NCBI GenBank assembly: GCA_028823345.1
Contig: JAPKBR010000012.1
Span: 1-64,000 of the forward strand
Length of the DNA stretch: 64,000 bases
DNA from: Planctomycetota bacterium
Lineage (GTDB): Bacteria > Planctomycetota > UBA1135 > GCA-002686595
Direction: 5' to 3'
A program made the position numbers and the translations under genes. Below are positions 56,306 to 64,000 of this stretch, in pieces. The notes under the pieces were generated by a model, which was not told where the DNA came from, did no database searches, and saw only the letters and a list, made by a program, of their open reading frames with translations. Numbering within the stretch: the stretch's first letter is position 1; each line of letters opens with the position of its first letter.

Positions 56306-57127
56306 CTATTCCCCAAGCAGCAGGGTCAAAATCCCAAGTAATGCGGTGTAAATCACAAAGGGCATCAAGCTGCGACGGCGGAGGAACATCAGGAGCAAGC
56401 GCAGTGAGGCCAACCCGGTCAGGGCCGCCACCAGGACTCCTGCCCCCATCAGTGGCACCGAGACCGAACCGAAGCCCACCTCAATAGCATCAGGCAACTT
56501 CAACACTGCCGCGCCTCCCACGGCGATCAAGCTCATCAAGAACGACAAGCGCGCCGCCCGGGTACCGGCCAAGCCAAGCATCAAGCCAGCCGCAATCGTA
56601 CTGCCGGAGCGGGAAACTCCGGGCACTAGCGCAGCAGCTTGGGCCACACCGATGACCAAGGCCATCCAAAGGGGCGGAACCTCCTGGGAGTCTTCCTCCG
56701 ATGAAACCTTGTGCTTGCGACTGCTCCGTTCCCCAAGGGCTAAGAGACAAGAGGTGACGAGCAACCCAATACCCGCCACACGCGTACTGCTGCTCGCCTG
56801 TTCAAAAAAGTCCCCCGCTCCAATACCTAAAAGGGCCGCGGGCACCGAAGCAACCACCAGCCAAATTGGCAAGCGCCACTCTCCGCGCAAGAGCCCTCGC
56901 AAAAGGCTCCACACGTCCGCGCGATAAGCCACTAGCACCGCAACTAGGGTGCCCACGTGCAGGGCCACATCAAAGGTCAAACCCACATCCTTCATCCCCA
57001 AAAGACTGCGCCCGAGCACCAAGTGCCCGGACGAACTGATGGGCAAGAACTCCGCCACGCCCTGCAGCACTGCCAGCAGCAATACCGCCGCGAGGCTAGA
57101 GGATTCGGGATCGAGCACTGGGTCCAT
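56306..57127 (-). CDS. uppP: Undecaprenyl-diphosphate phosphatase
   Basis: A 273-residue membrane protein (about eight segments) with GVAEFLPISSSGHLVLG and LVPGVSRSGSTIAAGL, the two UppP catalytic motifs with the essential Glu, Ser and Arg. It recycles the lipid carrier used by peptidoglycan and polysaccharide synthesis. ATG 57127 lies 4 nt after the ald stop; an in-frame ATG at 57154 would overlap ald. Confidence 0.94.
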   Translation of the reverse strand: MDPVLDPESSSLAAVLLLAVLQGVAEFLPISSSGHLVLGRSLLGMKDVGLTFDVALHVGTLVAVLVAYRADVWSLLRGLLRGEWRLPIWLVVASVPAALLGIGAGDFFEQASSSTRVAGIGLLVTSCLLALGERSSRKHKVSSEEDSQEVPPLWMALVIGVAQAAALVPGVSRSGSTIAAGLMLGLAGTRAARLSFLMSLIAVGGAAVLKLPDAIEVGFGSVSVPLMGAGVLVAALTGLASLRLLLMFLRRRSLMPFVIYTALLGILTLLLGE

Positions 57128-57131
57128 GAGC

Positions 57132-58253
57132 CTAGGCCAACTGCCCAGCGGCATCTTCCACGGGGGTCCAATCGATCCCCAAGTCCCGGCCCACGGGCTC
57201 GCAGGTCAAGATTCCGCCCAGGGTATTTGCTGCATGGGCCAAGGCTGTACTGCCTTGGATTGCCGCTTTTGTGCCCTCAGAGGCGAGTTTACGCACCCAG
57301 GGCAAAGTGGCGCTGGTCAGTGCTAAGGTCGAAGTGCGGGGCACGGCTCCCGGCATGTTTGCCACGCAATAGTGAACCACGCCATCCACCACATAAGTGG
57401 GATCATCGTGGGTTGTGGGTTTTGCGGTTTCAAAACAACCACCCTGGTCAATGGCCACGTCGACGATCACGCTACCGGGCTTCATGACCTTGAGGTCCTC
57501 AACTCTGACCAACTTGGGGGCCGCGGCTCCAGGAATCAGCACTGCCCCGACCACCAGGTCGGCGCTGGCCAGCTCCTCGCGGATTGCGCGACGGCTGGAC
57601 CACAGGGTGGTGCAGTTAGCCGGCAAGATCTCGTCCAGATAAGCCATGCGTGCATGGTTCACATCGGCGATCACCACATCAGCCCCAAGACCCGCCGCCA
57701 TGCGAGCAGAGTTCGTGCCCACGGTGCCGCCGCCCAGGATCAAAACCTTGGCCGGTCGTACGCCCGGCACGCCACCGAGCAGGGTGCCCAGTCCGCCCAC
57801 GGGTTTCTCTAGGCAACGGGCGCCCGCCTGAATCGCCAAGCGGCCAGCCACTTCGCTCATGGGTTCGAGCAGGGGCAGGCGACCGTTGACCACGAGGGTC
57901 TCGTAGGCGATGCAGTGAGAGCCGGTGGCCAGCACGCCACGGGTCAAAGCTTCGTCGGCTGCCAGGTGGAAGTAGGTGAAAAGAGTCTGGCCTGGACGCA
58001 TCCGCTGCCATTCGACGCTTTGCGGCTCCTTGACCTTAAGCATCAAATCCGCCTCGCCCCAAACTCCTTCGGGACCCGAGATCAATTGAGCTCCCGCATC
58101 GGAATAGAGGTCATCCCCAAGGCCCGAGCCCTCCCCGGCACCGCTCTCGATGAACACCTGATGCCCATCGACCACCAGCTCCTCAACCCCGGCGGGGGTC
58201 AGACCAACCCGATACTCATGGGTTTTGATTTCACGAACGCAGCCAATTTTCAC
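57132..58253 (-). CDS. ald: Alanine dehydrogenase
   Basis: A 373-residue protein from a GTG at 58253 ([20 protein letters not shown], the conserved start). The substrate-binding EYRVGLTP Arg, VKVKEPQ-type Lys ([12 protein letters not shown]), the NAD-binding [20 protein letters not shown] and [20 protein letters not shown] are all present. It interconverts L-alanine and pyruvate with NAD. A GGAG sits about 10 nt before the GTG, one of the few Shine-Dalgarno matches seen. uppP follows directly. Confidence 0.95.
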   Translation of the reverse strand: MKIGCVREIKTHEYRVGLTPAGVEELVVDGHQVFIESGAGEGSGLGDDLYSDAGAQLISGPEGVWGEADLMLKVKEPQSVEWQRMRPGQTLFTYFHLAADEALTRGVLATGSHCIAYETLVVNGRLPLLEPMSEVAGRLAIQAGARCLEKPVGGLGTLLGGVPGVRPAKVLILGGGTVGTNSARMAAGLGADVVIADVNHARMAYLDEILPANCTTLWSSRRAIREELASADLVVGAVLIPGAAAPKLVRVEDLKVMKPGSVIVDVAIDQGGCFETAKPTTHDDPTYVVDGVVHYCVANMPGAVPRTSTLALTSATLPWVRKLASEGTKAAIQGSTALAHAANTLGGILTCEPVGRDLGIDWTPVEDAAGQLA

Positions 58254-58466
58254 TTCGGGATTCTCCAATAACGGGGACAGGGGATGATTAGGGCAGAGGA
58301 GTCTAGCGGGGAGGGCCCTTAAGGGGGCACAAAGATCGGGCCCTGGGCGCAGCACTCGTACAGCCTGAGCCGGGATTCCCTCAGCCCAAGGGCTTCCGCA
58401 TCTTGGCTCCTGGCCCCCGCTCTGGTCTCAATTCCCCCCACCCGAGCCCCAAACCCCCGAAAACAG

Positions 58467-58495
58467 TTGGCAGGGGCGCTCCCCCGCGCTAACCT
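58467..58495 (+). promoter_or_regulatory. Sigma-70-type promoter candidate for tRNA-Val
   Basis: TTGGCA (58467-58472) and TAACCT (58490-58495) are separated by exactly 17 nt and lie 18 nt before the tRNA. The -35 matches 5 of 6 consensus bases, the -10 only 3 of 6. The rest of the 260-nt gap between ald and the tRNA shows no gene. Confidence 0.45.
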
Positions 58496-58513
58496 CCCCC
58501 TCGCTGAAAGCAA

Positions 58514-58590
<77 letters not shown>

Positions 58591-58693
58591 GCACCTGCTG
58601 GTGGATGAAGGTCTTGGCTCCTCGCTGGCGCCCCATGGGCGACTCTGCCGGATTTACCCTCCAACTTCCGGCTCCAAGGCCGTACAAGAGGTC

Positions 58694-60121
58694 ATGCACA
58701 GTGTCCTTTTTCTGTTTGCCCTAGCGCTGCCCCAGGCCGCCCCCCATCCCGACGAGGTCCGAGCTGCCCAAGAGGCGGCTTACGACGCCCTAGCTGGCGT
58801 GCCCCGCGAGACCCCCACGACCCGAGTGGCACGTGCTGTGGGCCCCAGCGTGGTCTTCATCGAAACCGAAGGTACGCGCCGGGTTCGACGAGGCGCTATC
58901 GGCATCGCCAACGTCCCGGTTCAAGGAGCAGGTACCGGCGTGGTTGTCCACGAAGACGGCTATGTGATCACCAACTATCATGTAGTGCGCGGCGCCCAAC
59001 GCATTCAGGTTTCGTTTGCGGGAGAACCCGTGCGACATCTGGCTGAATTGCTTTCCTATCGAGAGGCCGAAGATTTGGCACTCCTGCGCATCACCAATAA
59101 GGGCACCATGGACCCGCGGCTATCGTCTGCCGTCGCAGGTGAACACCCACTCGGATTGGCCGTAGCCCCCATGGCGCAGCGCGTCCCCCGGGTAATCGAC
59201 ATTCCAGCCCGACCCTATCCAGCGGTGCGCATGGGCACCAGCTCAGATCTGATGGTGGGCGAGATCGTCGTAGCCGTAGGCAACCCCCATGGACAGCGGC
59301 ACACAGTGTCCAATGGCATCGTCTCCGGCCTGCACCGGGACGTCCAAGCCCAGGACCTGCTGTTCCGTGACCTCATTCAAACCGATGCCTCCATCAACCT
59401 TGGCAACAGCGGCGGCCCCCTGCTCAATATTCGCGGTGAGCTGATCGGCATCAACACGGTGATGAATGTTTCGGCCGAGAACATCGGCTTTGCAATCCCT
59501 GTGGACCGGGTGCGCGAAGTACTTGAGGACGAACTCTTCCCCAGTGCCCACCGGGCCTGGATCGGAATTGACCTAGGCGACGACCAGGAGGTGACCCGGG
59601 TAGTCCCCGGCAGCCCCGCCGCCCAGGCAGGCCTTTGCCGCGGAGACCGGATCCTATCCATCGCCGGACGCGCGGCTGCCACACCGGCAGATTGGACCCA
59701 TGCATCCCTGCAACTAACCCCAGGAGCAGGATCCAAACTCGTGGTCCAGCGAGAAACGGGCCAGGTCAACATGACCCTGATCCCCTGGAGCAAAGCCAGC
59801 GGGATCCTCTGGAAGCACCTGGGCCTGCGGGTGCGCAACGTATCCTCGGGGCCCACGCCTTTCATCGTGGTGACAGCCATTCGCGAGGGCGGACCGGCCC
59901 ACGACATCGGCGCCCAAGTGGGCGACCTCATTCCAGCGGTGCGCCCGGTGGAGTCGGGCGAGCGCCCCGCATCCCTGGTGCGCAATCGCCGAGACCTCGC
60001 GGCCATCGTCGAGGCCATGACCGCGGGGACCATGCTCGAACTCGACATTTATCGGGACGACGACGGGAATCAAGAATATGGGTACGAGGAGCTCTACAAG
60101 GGGGCTCTCTTGAGGCTCTAA
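58694..60121 (+). CDS. DegP/HtrA-like trypsin-type serine protease with PDZ domains
   Basis: From ATG 58694 the protein has 475 residues and a signal peptide (SVLFLFALALPQAA). The chymotrypsin-fold domain has the triad His96 (ITNYHVVRG), Asp127 (REAEDLALL) and Ser239 (INLGNSGGPL). A PDZ domain (RVVPGSPAAQAGLCRGDRIL) and a second, PDZ-like region (TAIREGGPAHDIGAQVGDLI) follow. A roughly 45-residue insert separates Asp127 from the next conserved strand. It is likely a periplasmic quality-control protease. It stands between tRNA-Val and the carbamoyltransferase cluster. Confidence 0.9.
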   Translation: MHSVLFLFALALPQAAPHPDEVRAAQEAAYDALAGVPRETPTTRVARAVGPSVVFIETEGTRRVRRGAIGIANVPVQGAGTGVVVHEDGYVITNYHVVRGAQRIQVSFAGEPVRHLAELLSYREAEDLALLRITNKGTMDPRLSSAVAGEHPLGLAVAPMAQRVPRVIDIPARPYPAVRMGTSSDLMVGEIVVAVGNPHGQRHTVSNGIVSGLHRDVQAQDLLFRDLIQTDASINLGNSGGPLLNIRGELIGINTVMNVSAENIGFAIPVDRVREVLEDELFPSAHRAWIGIDLGDDQEVTRVVPGSPAAQAGLCRGDRILSIAGRAAATPADWTHASLQLTPGAGSKLVVQRETGQVNMTLIPWSKASGILWKHLGLRVRNVSSGPTPFIVVTAIREGGPAHDIGAQVGDLIPAVRPVESGERPASLVRNRRDLAAIVEAMTAGTMLELDIYRDDDGNQEYGYEELYKGALLRL

Positions 60122-60219
60122 GGGCCCGCAGGGCGTAGAGCCTTCACAGACCCCGCCCAAGAGTCCATTCCGTGCAGGTTGCCCCCCTATTGTGGTCCGC
60201 AATCGCGCATGATTAGCCG

Positions 60220-60489
60220 ATGGATGGGCTGACTCACCCCTCCCAACCCCCTATCCCCGTGGATCCCACCCCCAGCCTGCTCCAGACCCTGCTGACTTTC
60301 AGCGAACGCTTCGGGCAGCTGCTCTCGCGCATCCTGCTCACGGTGCTCTACTACGTCCTTCTGGGCCCCGTGGCACTGATCTACCAACGCTGCGCAGACC
60401 CCCTGCACCTGCGCCGGCGCCCCACGGGCAATTGGACCGCTTGGGAAGACCATGGCACCGGCCTTAAGTCCGCCCGCCGCCAAGACTGA
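60220..60489 (+). CDS. Small SxtJ-like membrane protein
   Basis: An 89-residue protein with one hydrophobic segment (SRILLTVLYYVLLGPVALIY) followed by DPLHLRRRPTGNWTAWEDH. The SRI-LT-YY-GP-AL-DPL-RR-W pattern matches the C-terminal part of SxtJ-type membrane proteins that accompany carbamoyltransferases. Only about the last 60 residues align; a full SxtJ has more membrane segments. It lies 23 nt before the carbamoyltransferase gene, so the two are probably co-transcribed. Its role is unknown; it may anchor the enzyme at the membrane. Confidence 0.6.
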   Translation: MDGLTHPSQPPIPVDPTPSLLQTLLTFSERFGQLLSRILLTVLYYVLLGPVALIYQRCADPLHLRRRPTGNWTAWEDHGTGLKSARRQD

Positions 60490-60512
60490 GACTCACTCGC
60501 ACCCCCGTCCCC

Positions 60513-62306
60513 ATGAACGTCCTCGGTCTCTCATTCGATTACCACGATTCCTCCGCCGCCCTCGTCAAGGAAGGCGTGCTGGTAGCAGCCGCCTCCGAAG
60601 AACGCTTCAGCCGTATCAAGCATGACTCGGGTATGCCCAAGCTCGCGGTGGAGTTCGCCCTCAACAAGGGCGGCATCACCATGGACGAAGTGGACTGGGT
60701 CGTGTTCTACGAAAAGCCCTTCGTCAAGTTCGAACGCTTGTTGCTCACAGGGCTGGCAACCTTCCCCCGTTCCGCAGGAGTGTTCCGGGAGTCCATGCAG
60801 CGATGGATTAGCGACAAGCTGTGGGTGAAGTCCCACATGGCACGCAAGCTGGGAGTGCCCAAGAAGAAGTTGCTGTTTGCGGACCACCACATGTCCCACG
60901 CAGCTGCGAGCTTTTTCACCTCCCCCTATAAGGAATCAGCCATCCTCACGGTGGACGGCGCCGGGGAATGGACCACCGCCACCATGGGCATCGGTCGCGG
61001 AAACAAGATCGAGCTGCTGAAAGAAATGCGCTTCCCCCATTCCCTGGGGTTGCTCTATTCCGCATTCACCGCCTACTGCGGTTTTGAAATCAACGAAGGC
61101 GAGTACAAGCTGATGGGCATGCACCCCTACGGCACGCCGCGCTACACCGACAAGATCAAGGAACTGATCTGTGTGGGCGAAGATGGCAGCCTGTGGCATG
61201 ACATGCGCTACTTCAGCTACCACTTCTCGCGTAACGATACCCTCTCCAGTGCATTCGAGGAACACTTTGGGCGCCCTCGACGGGACCCCAAGGACAGCGA
61301 CAAGAGTCTCGATCCCTACTACTGCGACATGGCCGCATCGATCCAGGCGGTGACCGAAGAGGTATTGCTCAAGATGCTGCACCATCTCCACGAGGTTTCC
61401 GGCGGTATGAAATCCGTTTGCCTTTCCGGCGGCGTTGCGCTCAATTCCGTTGCGAACTACAAGCTGATGCGCGATGGGCCCTTCGAAGAGGTCTACATCC
61501 ACCCCGCCCCAGGAGACGACGGGGGTGCGGCTGGAGCGGCCTATTGGGCCTACAACCATGTCTTTGACCAGCCCCGGGGCCCGGCCCTCGACCATGCGTT
61601 CCTCGGCAGTGAATACAGCAGCGAACAAATCGAGAAGTTCTTGCGGGAAAACGACATCCCCTACGAGCACATCGCCGACGATGGCGAGTTCTACCAATTC
61701 GTTGCCAAATCCCTCGAGGAGGGCCAGGTCTGCGGCTGGTTCCGGGGTCGCTTCGAATGGGGCCCGCGCGCCCTCGGTGCACGCTCGATCATCGCCGACC
61801 CCCGCCGAGCGGAGATGAAGGAGAAGCTCAACGAGACGATCAAGTTCCGCGAGTCATTTAGGCCCTTTGCCCCCAGCGTTCTCGAAGAACGGGCAAATGA
61901 GTTCTTTGAGATCCCCGATGCCGAAAAACACTTCCCCGCGCGGTTCATGCTCTACGTGGCTCCCGTGCGCGAAGAGAAACGCGATGTCCTGCCCGCCATC
62001 ACCCACGAGGATGGTTCCGGACGATTGCAAACGGTCTTCAAGGACACCAATCCGGCCTATCACCAGATGATTGAGGCCTTTGGCAACCTGACCGGCGTGC
62101 CAGTGGTGATGAACACCTCCTTCAACCTGAAAGGGGAACCGATTGTCGAATCCCCCGCCCACGCCTTCAACACCTTCAGCCTCAGCGGTATGGATTTGCT
62201 CCTGCTGCATAACTTCATCATCCGTGCGGATGCCAAGAAGAAGATCGCCGAGACCAAGTTCCACCTGCGACACGAAGGGGACTCGGTCCTGCAAATGATC
62301 AGCTAA
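60513..62306 (+). CDS. NodU/CmcH-family carbamoyltransferase
   Basis: A 597-residue enzyme in two domains: an N-terminal Kae1-like domain (LGLSFDYHDSSAALVKEG, LFADHHMSHAAASFFTSPY, LTVDGAGEWTTATMG, CLSGGVALNSVANYKL) and a C-terminal YrdC-like/carbamoyl domain (EWGPRALGARSIIADPR, FRPFAPSVL, VVMNTSFNLKGEPIVESP). The family uses carbamoyl phosphate and ATP to carbamoylate hydroxyls on sugars or small molecules. The His-rich metal site HHMSH is intact. The acceptor is unknown; neighbouring membrane proteins suggest an envelope glycan or lipid. Confidence 0.93.
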   Translation: MNVLGLSFDYHDSSAALVKEGVLVAAASEERFSRIKHDSGMPKLAVEFALNKGGITMDEVDWVVFYEKPFVKFERLLLTGLATFPRSAGVFRESMQRWISDKLWVKSHMARKLGVPKKKLLFADHHMSHAAASFFTSPYKESAILTVDGAGEWTTATMGIGRGNKIELLKEMRFPHSLGLLYSAFTAYCGFEINEGEYKLMGMHPYGTPRYTDKIKELICVGEDGSLWHDMRYFSYHFSRNDTLSSAFEEHFGRPRRDPKDSDKSLDPYYCDMAASIQAVTEEVLLKMLHHLHEVSGGMKSVCLSGGVALNSVANYKLMRDGPFEEVYIHPAPGDDGGAAGAAYWAYNHVFDQPRGPALDHAFLGSEYSSEQIEKFLRENDIPYEHIADDGEFYQFVAKSLEEGQVCGWFRGRFEWGPRALGARSIIADPRRAEMKEKLNETIKFRESFRPFAPSVLEERANEFFEIPDAEKHFPARFMLYVAPVREEKRDVLPAITHEDGSGRLQTVFKDTNPAYHQMIEAFGNLTGVPVVMNTSFNLKGEPIVESPAHAFNTFSLSGMDLLLLHNFIIRADAKKKIAETKFHLRHEGDSVLQMIS

Positions 62307-62310
62307 GCCC

Positions 62311-63852
62311 ATGCGCCTCCTCAATTCAATTCTCGCCGCCCTCGTCGCCATACTGCTCTTCGGCGGAGCCATGGAGGGCGGTCTGCGCCTGATAGGCTTT
62401 GGGCCACCCACAACCCTCAACCGGTTCGATGCGGTCACTGGCTGGAGCAAAACCCCGGGGCTTGAGGTACAGCGATCCGGCAAGGAATACGAGGTAGACT
62501 TCGCCTTCAACTCGGTGGGCCTACGGGATGATGAAGGGGTCTTGCCCGACAGTAAGAAAGCCGACCAAAAAAGAATCCTGGTTCTGGGGGACTCATTTGT
62601 TTTGGGCTTCTCGGTCCAACGCCAGGACCTCTTTGTGGACCTTTTGGATGGGCGCTGGGGCTCACAAGCGGAAGCAATCAACGTAGGCACTGAAGGATGG
62701 TCCACGGACCAGACCGTTGCCTGGCTGGAAGATCAGGGCGACGATTGGCAGCCCGACGTCGTTCTACTGATGCCCTATGAGAACGACCTCTATTGGAACA
62801 CCCGTCAGCAATACATGCGCCACCCCAAGCCTCGCTATTCCGAGGCCGGCGAGCGCGGGTCACAAGCCCTGACCGATCCTGGCGCGGCACCACTCCGGGA
62901 TCGCAGTGCCCTCGCGCGCCTGTTCCTATCCAAGACTGGTTCCCTGCCGCGTATCGAGAGCAATGGACACCTTCTTCTGGCGGAGCATGGGGTCTTACTT
63001 GAGAATGGCGGCCCCGATGGGGACGCGATTCGCCGCCACACAAGGGGCTGCTTCAAGGCCCTCGCGCGCTGGGCACAAGAAAGCGGAACCCCCGTACTCA
63101 TTTGCCCCATCCCCGCCCACTCGGCCGTAGATGAAGCCTACGCGCAAAATGTGTTCGGACCCCGAGTCCTCGACGGCCTGGATCGCAGCGCGTGGAACGC
63201 GAACCGACCCGTGGATCTCTTCCTGGAACTGGCCGCGGCCGAAGGCTTGGCCACGCTGGATGCACGCCCCGCCCTCATCGCAAGTCTTGAGAAGGGCGAG
63301 CAGCCCTACTTCTCCATCGACTGGCACCTGAACCCAACGGGCAACCGGGTGCTGGCAGGGGCGCTGCACGACGAACTGGCGCGTTTGGGCTGGGTTCCCC
63401 CTGGCACACACCCCCCCGGAGCAATGGGGTCAACGAGCCCCTCCTCCCCCTTCACCAAACCCGCCCTCCTGTACGCCTTGCTCGTGGCACTGCTCGGCAC
63501 CCTCTTCGCCCACCAATACCCGGACGAAAAACCTGTCCGCGCCTACATCATGGTGGCTGGTCTCTTGGGGCTCGTCTTTGGCTTGATCTTGGGGTCCGGA
63601 GCCCTCCTAGCCATCGTCCCCCAGGACCTGCGTCGTGTGCTCTCAACACTTGTGGTTCTCATCCTGTTTGGATTCATCGCCTACAAGCTCGGGGATCGCC
63701 TAGCGATCATCGCTGGCCTCATGGCAGCCTTCATTCGCCGGGGCCATTGGTACCTGATGCCCCTCTTGGTGGTACTGCTCACTGTGGGCTCTCTCCTGGT
63801 TGTGGCCGCATCCTCCCCGCTGGTGGCGCCCTTCATCTACACTTTGTTTTGA
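62311..63852 (+). CDS. SGNH-hydrolase-like protein fused to a DUF5989-like membrane domain
   Basis: A 513-residue protein with an N-terminal signal-anchor (SILAALVAILLFGGAMEGGL). Residues about 85-370 form an SGNH/GDSL-type domain: VLGDSFVLGF (Ser95 nucleophile), VLLMPYENDLYWN and DWHLNPTGN (Asp337, His339). Three to four membrane segments follow from about residue 385, ending with a segment GHWYLMPLLVVLLTVGSLLV and SPLVAPFIYTLF, the C-terminal signature of the small DUF5989 family. Such SGNH proteins often add or remove acyl groups on exported glycans. It begins 4 nt after the carbamoyltransferase stop. Confidence 0.78.
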   Translation: MRLLNSILAALVAILLFGGAMEGGLRLIGFGPPTTLNRFDAVTGWSKTPGLEVQRSGKEYEVDFAFNSVGLRDDEGVLPDSKKADQKRILVLGDSFVLGFSVQRQDLFVDLLDGRWGSQAEAINVGTEGWSTDQTVAWLEDQGDDWQPDVVLLMPYENDLYWNTRQQYMRHPKPRYSEAGERGSQALTDPGAAPLRDRSALARLFLSKTGSLPRIESNGHLLLAEHGVLLENGGPDGDAIRRHTRGCFKALARWAQESGTPVLICPIPAHSAVDEAYAQNVFGPRVLDGLDRSAWNANRPVDLFLELAAAEGLATLDARPALIASLEKGEQPYFSIDWHLNPTGNRVLAGALHDELARLGWVPPGTHPPGAMGSTSPSSPFTKPALLYALLVALLGTLFAHQYPDEKPVRAYIMVAGLLGLVFGLILGSGALLAIVPQDLRRVLSTLVVLILFGFIAYKLGDRLAIIAGLMAAFIRRGHWYLMPLLVVLLTVGSLLVVAASSPLVAPFIYTLF

Positions 63853-63857
63853 TTCCC

Positions 63858-63986
63858 ATGAGCCGCTTCCTCAAAGACAACTGGATCTGGATCCTAGCCC
63901 CCGTCGTGCTGGTGATCATCGTGATGATCGTCATCACCATATTGAACCCCGGCAATACGCCCGCGGGGTTCGAGTACGAGCTCTAG
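63858..63986 (+). CDS. Tiny single-span membrane protein (DUF5989-like)
   Basis: A 42-residue protein: a short polar start (MSRFLKDNWIW), one hydrophobic helix (LAPVVLVIIVMIVITIL) and a polar tail NPGNTPAGFEYEL. It resembles small proteins that accompany SxtJ and carbamoyltransferase genes. ATG 63858 is 5 nt after the upstream stop; a longer in-frame ATG at 63747 lies inside the preceding gene. It seems to be the last gene of the cluster seen here; 14 nt remain to the window edge. Confidence 0.7.
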   Translation: MSRFLKDNWIWILAPVVLVIIVMIVITILNPGNTPAGFEYEL

Positions 63987-64000
63987 GCTTTCAGCCCAAA

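Overview
The window looks like chromosomal DNA of a high-GC, Gram-negative-type bacterium, most probably a member of the Planctomycetota or a nearby PVC lineage. This is inferred from a Minf_1886-type protein, an elongation factor P with a PGN loop tip, many large TPR proteins, sulfatase-fold and gluzincin proteins, and mostly absent Shine-Dalgarno sequences despite dense 1-4 nt gene overlaps. Lipid-A and heptose type enzymes (LpxH-like, GmhB) and a Wza-type lipoprotein point to an outer membrane. No mobile element, CRISPR array or prophage is visible.

Layout. 1-5645 (minus): 3'-truncated rpsA with a tandem-repeat tail, plsC, cmk, a kynureninase-like PLP enzyme and an LpxH-like hydrolase. 5642-8600 (minus): a sigma-54-dependent response regulator, a degenerate GGDEF protein and an FHA-like membrane protein. 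8675-12488 (plus): a secreted protein with an internal duplication, rpoN and efp. 12549-15009: a GT-C type membrane glycosyltransferase (minus) diverging from a PEGA lipoprotein and gmhB. 15029-18080 (minus): a FemAB-like protein and two DPM-like glycosyltransferases, one with a destroyed metal motif. 18177-24314 (plus): a histidine-kinase-like pseudoenzyme, a stand-alone Fis-type DNA-binding protein and a 1402-residue TPR protein. 24352-32321 (minus): polysaccharide deacetylase, GT4, asparagine-synthetase-type amidotransferase, O-antigen-ligase-like protein, Wzz/GumC and Wza. 32442-38990 (minus): nucleotide-sugar genes rfbB, rfbD, rfbA, a UDP-glucuronate 4-epimerase-like enzyme, glmS and a UDP-glucuronate decarboxylase. 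39069-42367 (minus): a lipoprotein, accC, accB and moaC. 42677-45166 (plus): an S41 protease with EF-hand-like inserts. 45217-53966 (minus): AI-2E transporter, Minf_1886 protein, holB, tmk, sulfatase-fold lipoprotein and a TPR-gluzincin. 54092-58253: amidase lipoprotein (plus), then gmd, uppP and ald (minus). 58514-63986 (plus): tRNA-Val, a DegP-like protease and a carbamoyltransferase cluster with SxtJ-like and DUF5989-like membrane proteins.

How the genes fit together. The centre (about 15-39 kb) is an extracellular polysaccharide locus of the type that accompanies exosortase-A systems: FemAB-like protein, DUF3473-type deacetylase, amidotransferase, O-ligase, Wzz and Wza, supplied by dTDP-, UDP- and GDP-sugar enzymes. 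No exosortase, PEP-CTERM substrate, flippase, initiating sugar transferase, tyrosine kinase or rfbC is in the window. Control may run through sigma-54: rpoN, an NtrC-type activator, and a kinase-like/Fis/TPR triad whose order recalls prsK-prsR-prsT. The right end is a compact carbamoylation module of unknown target. It is the best candidate here for a little-described system.
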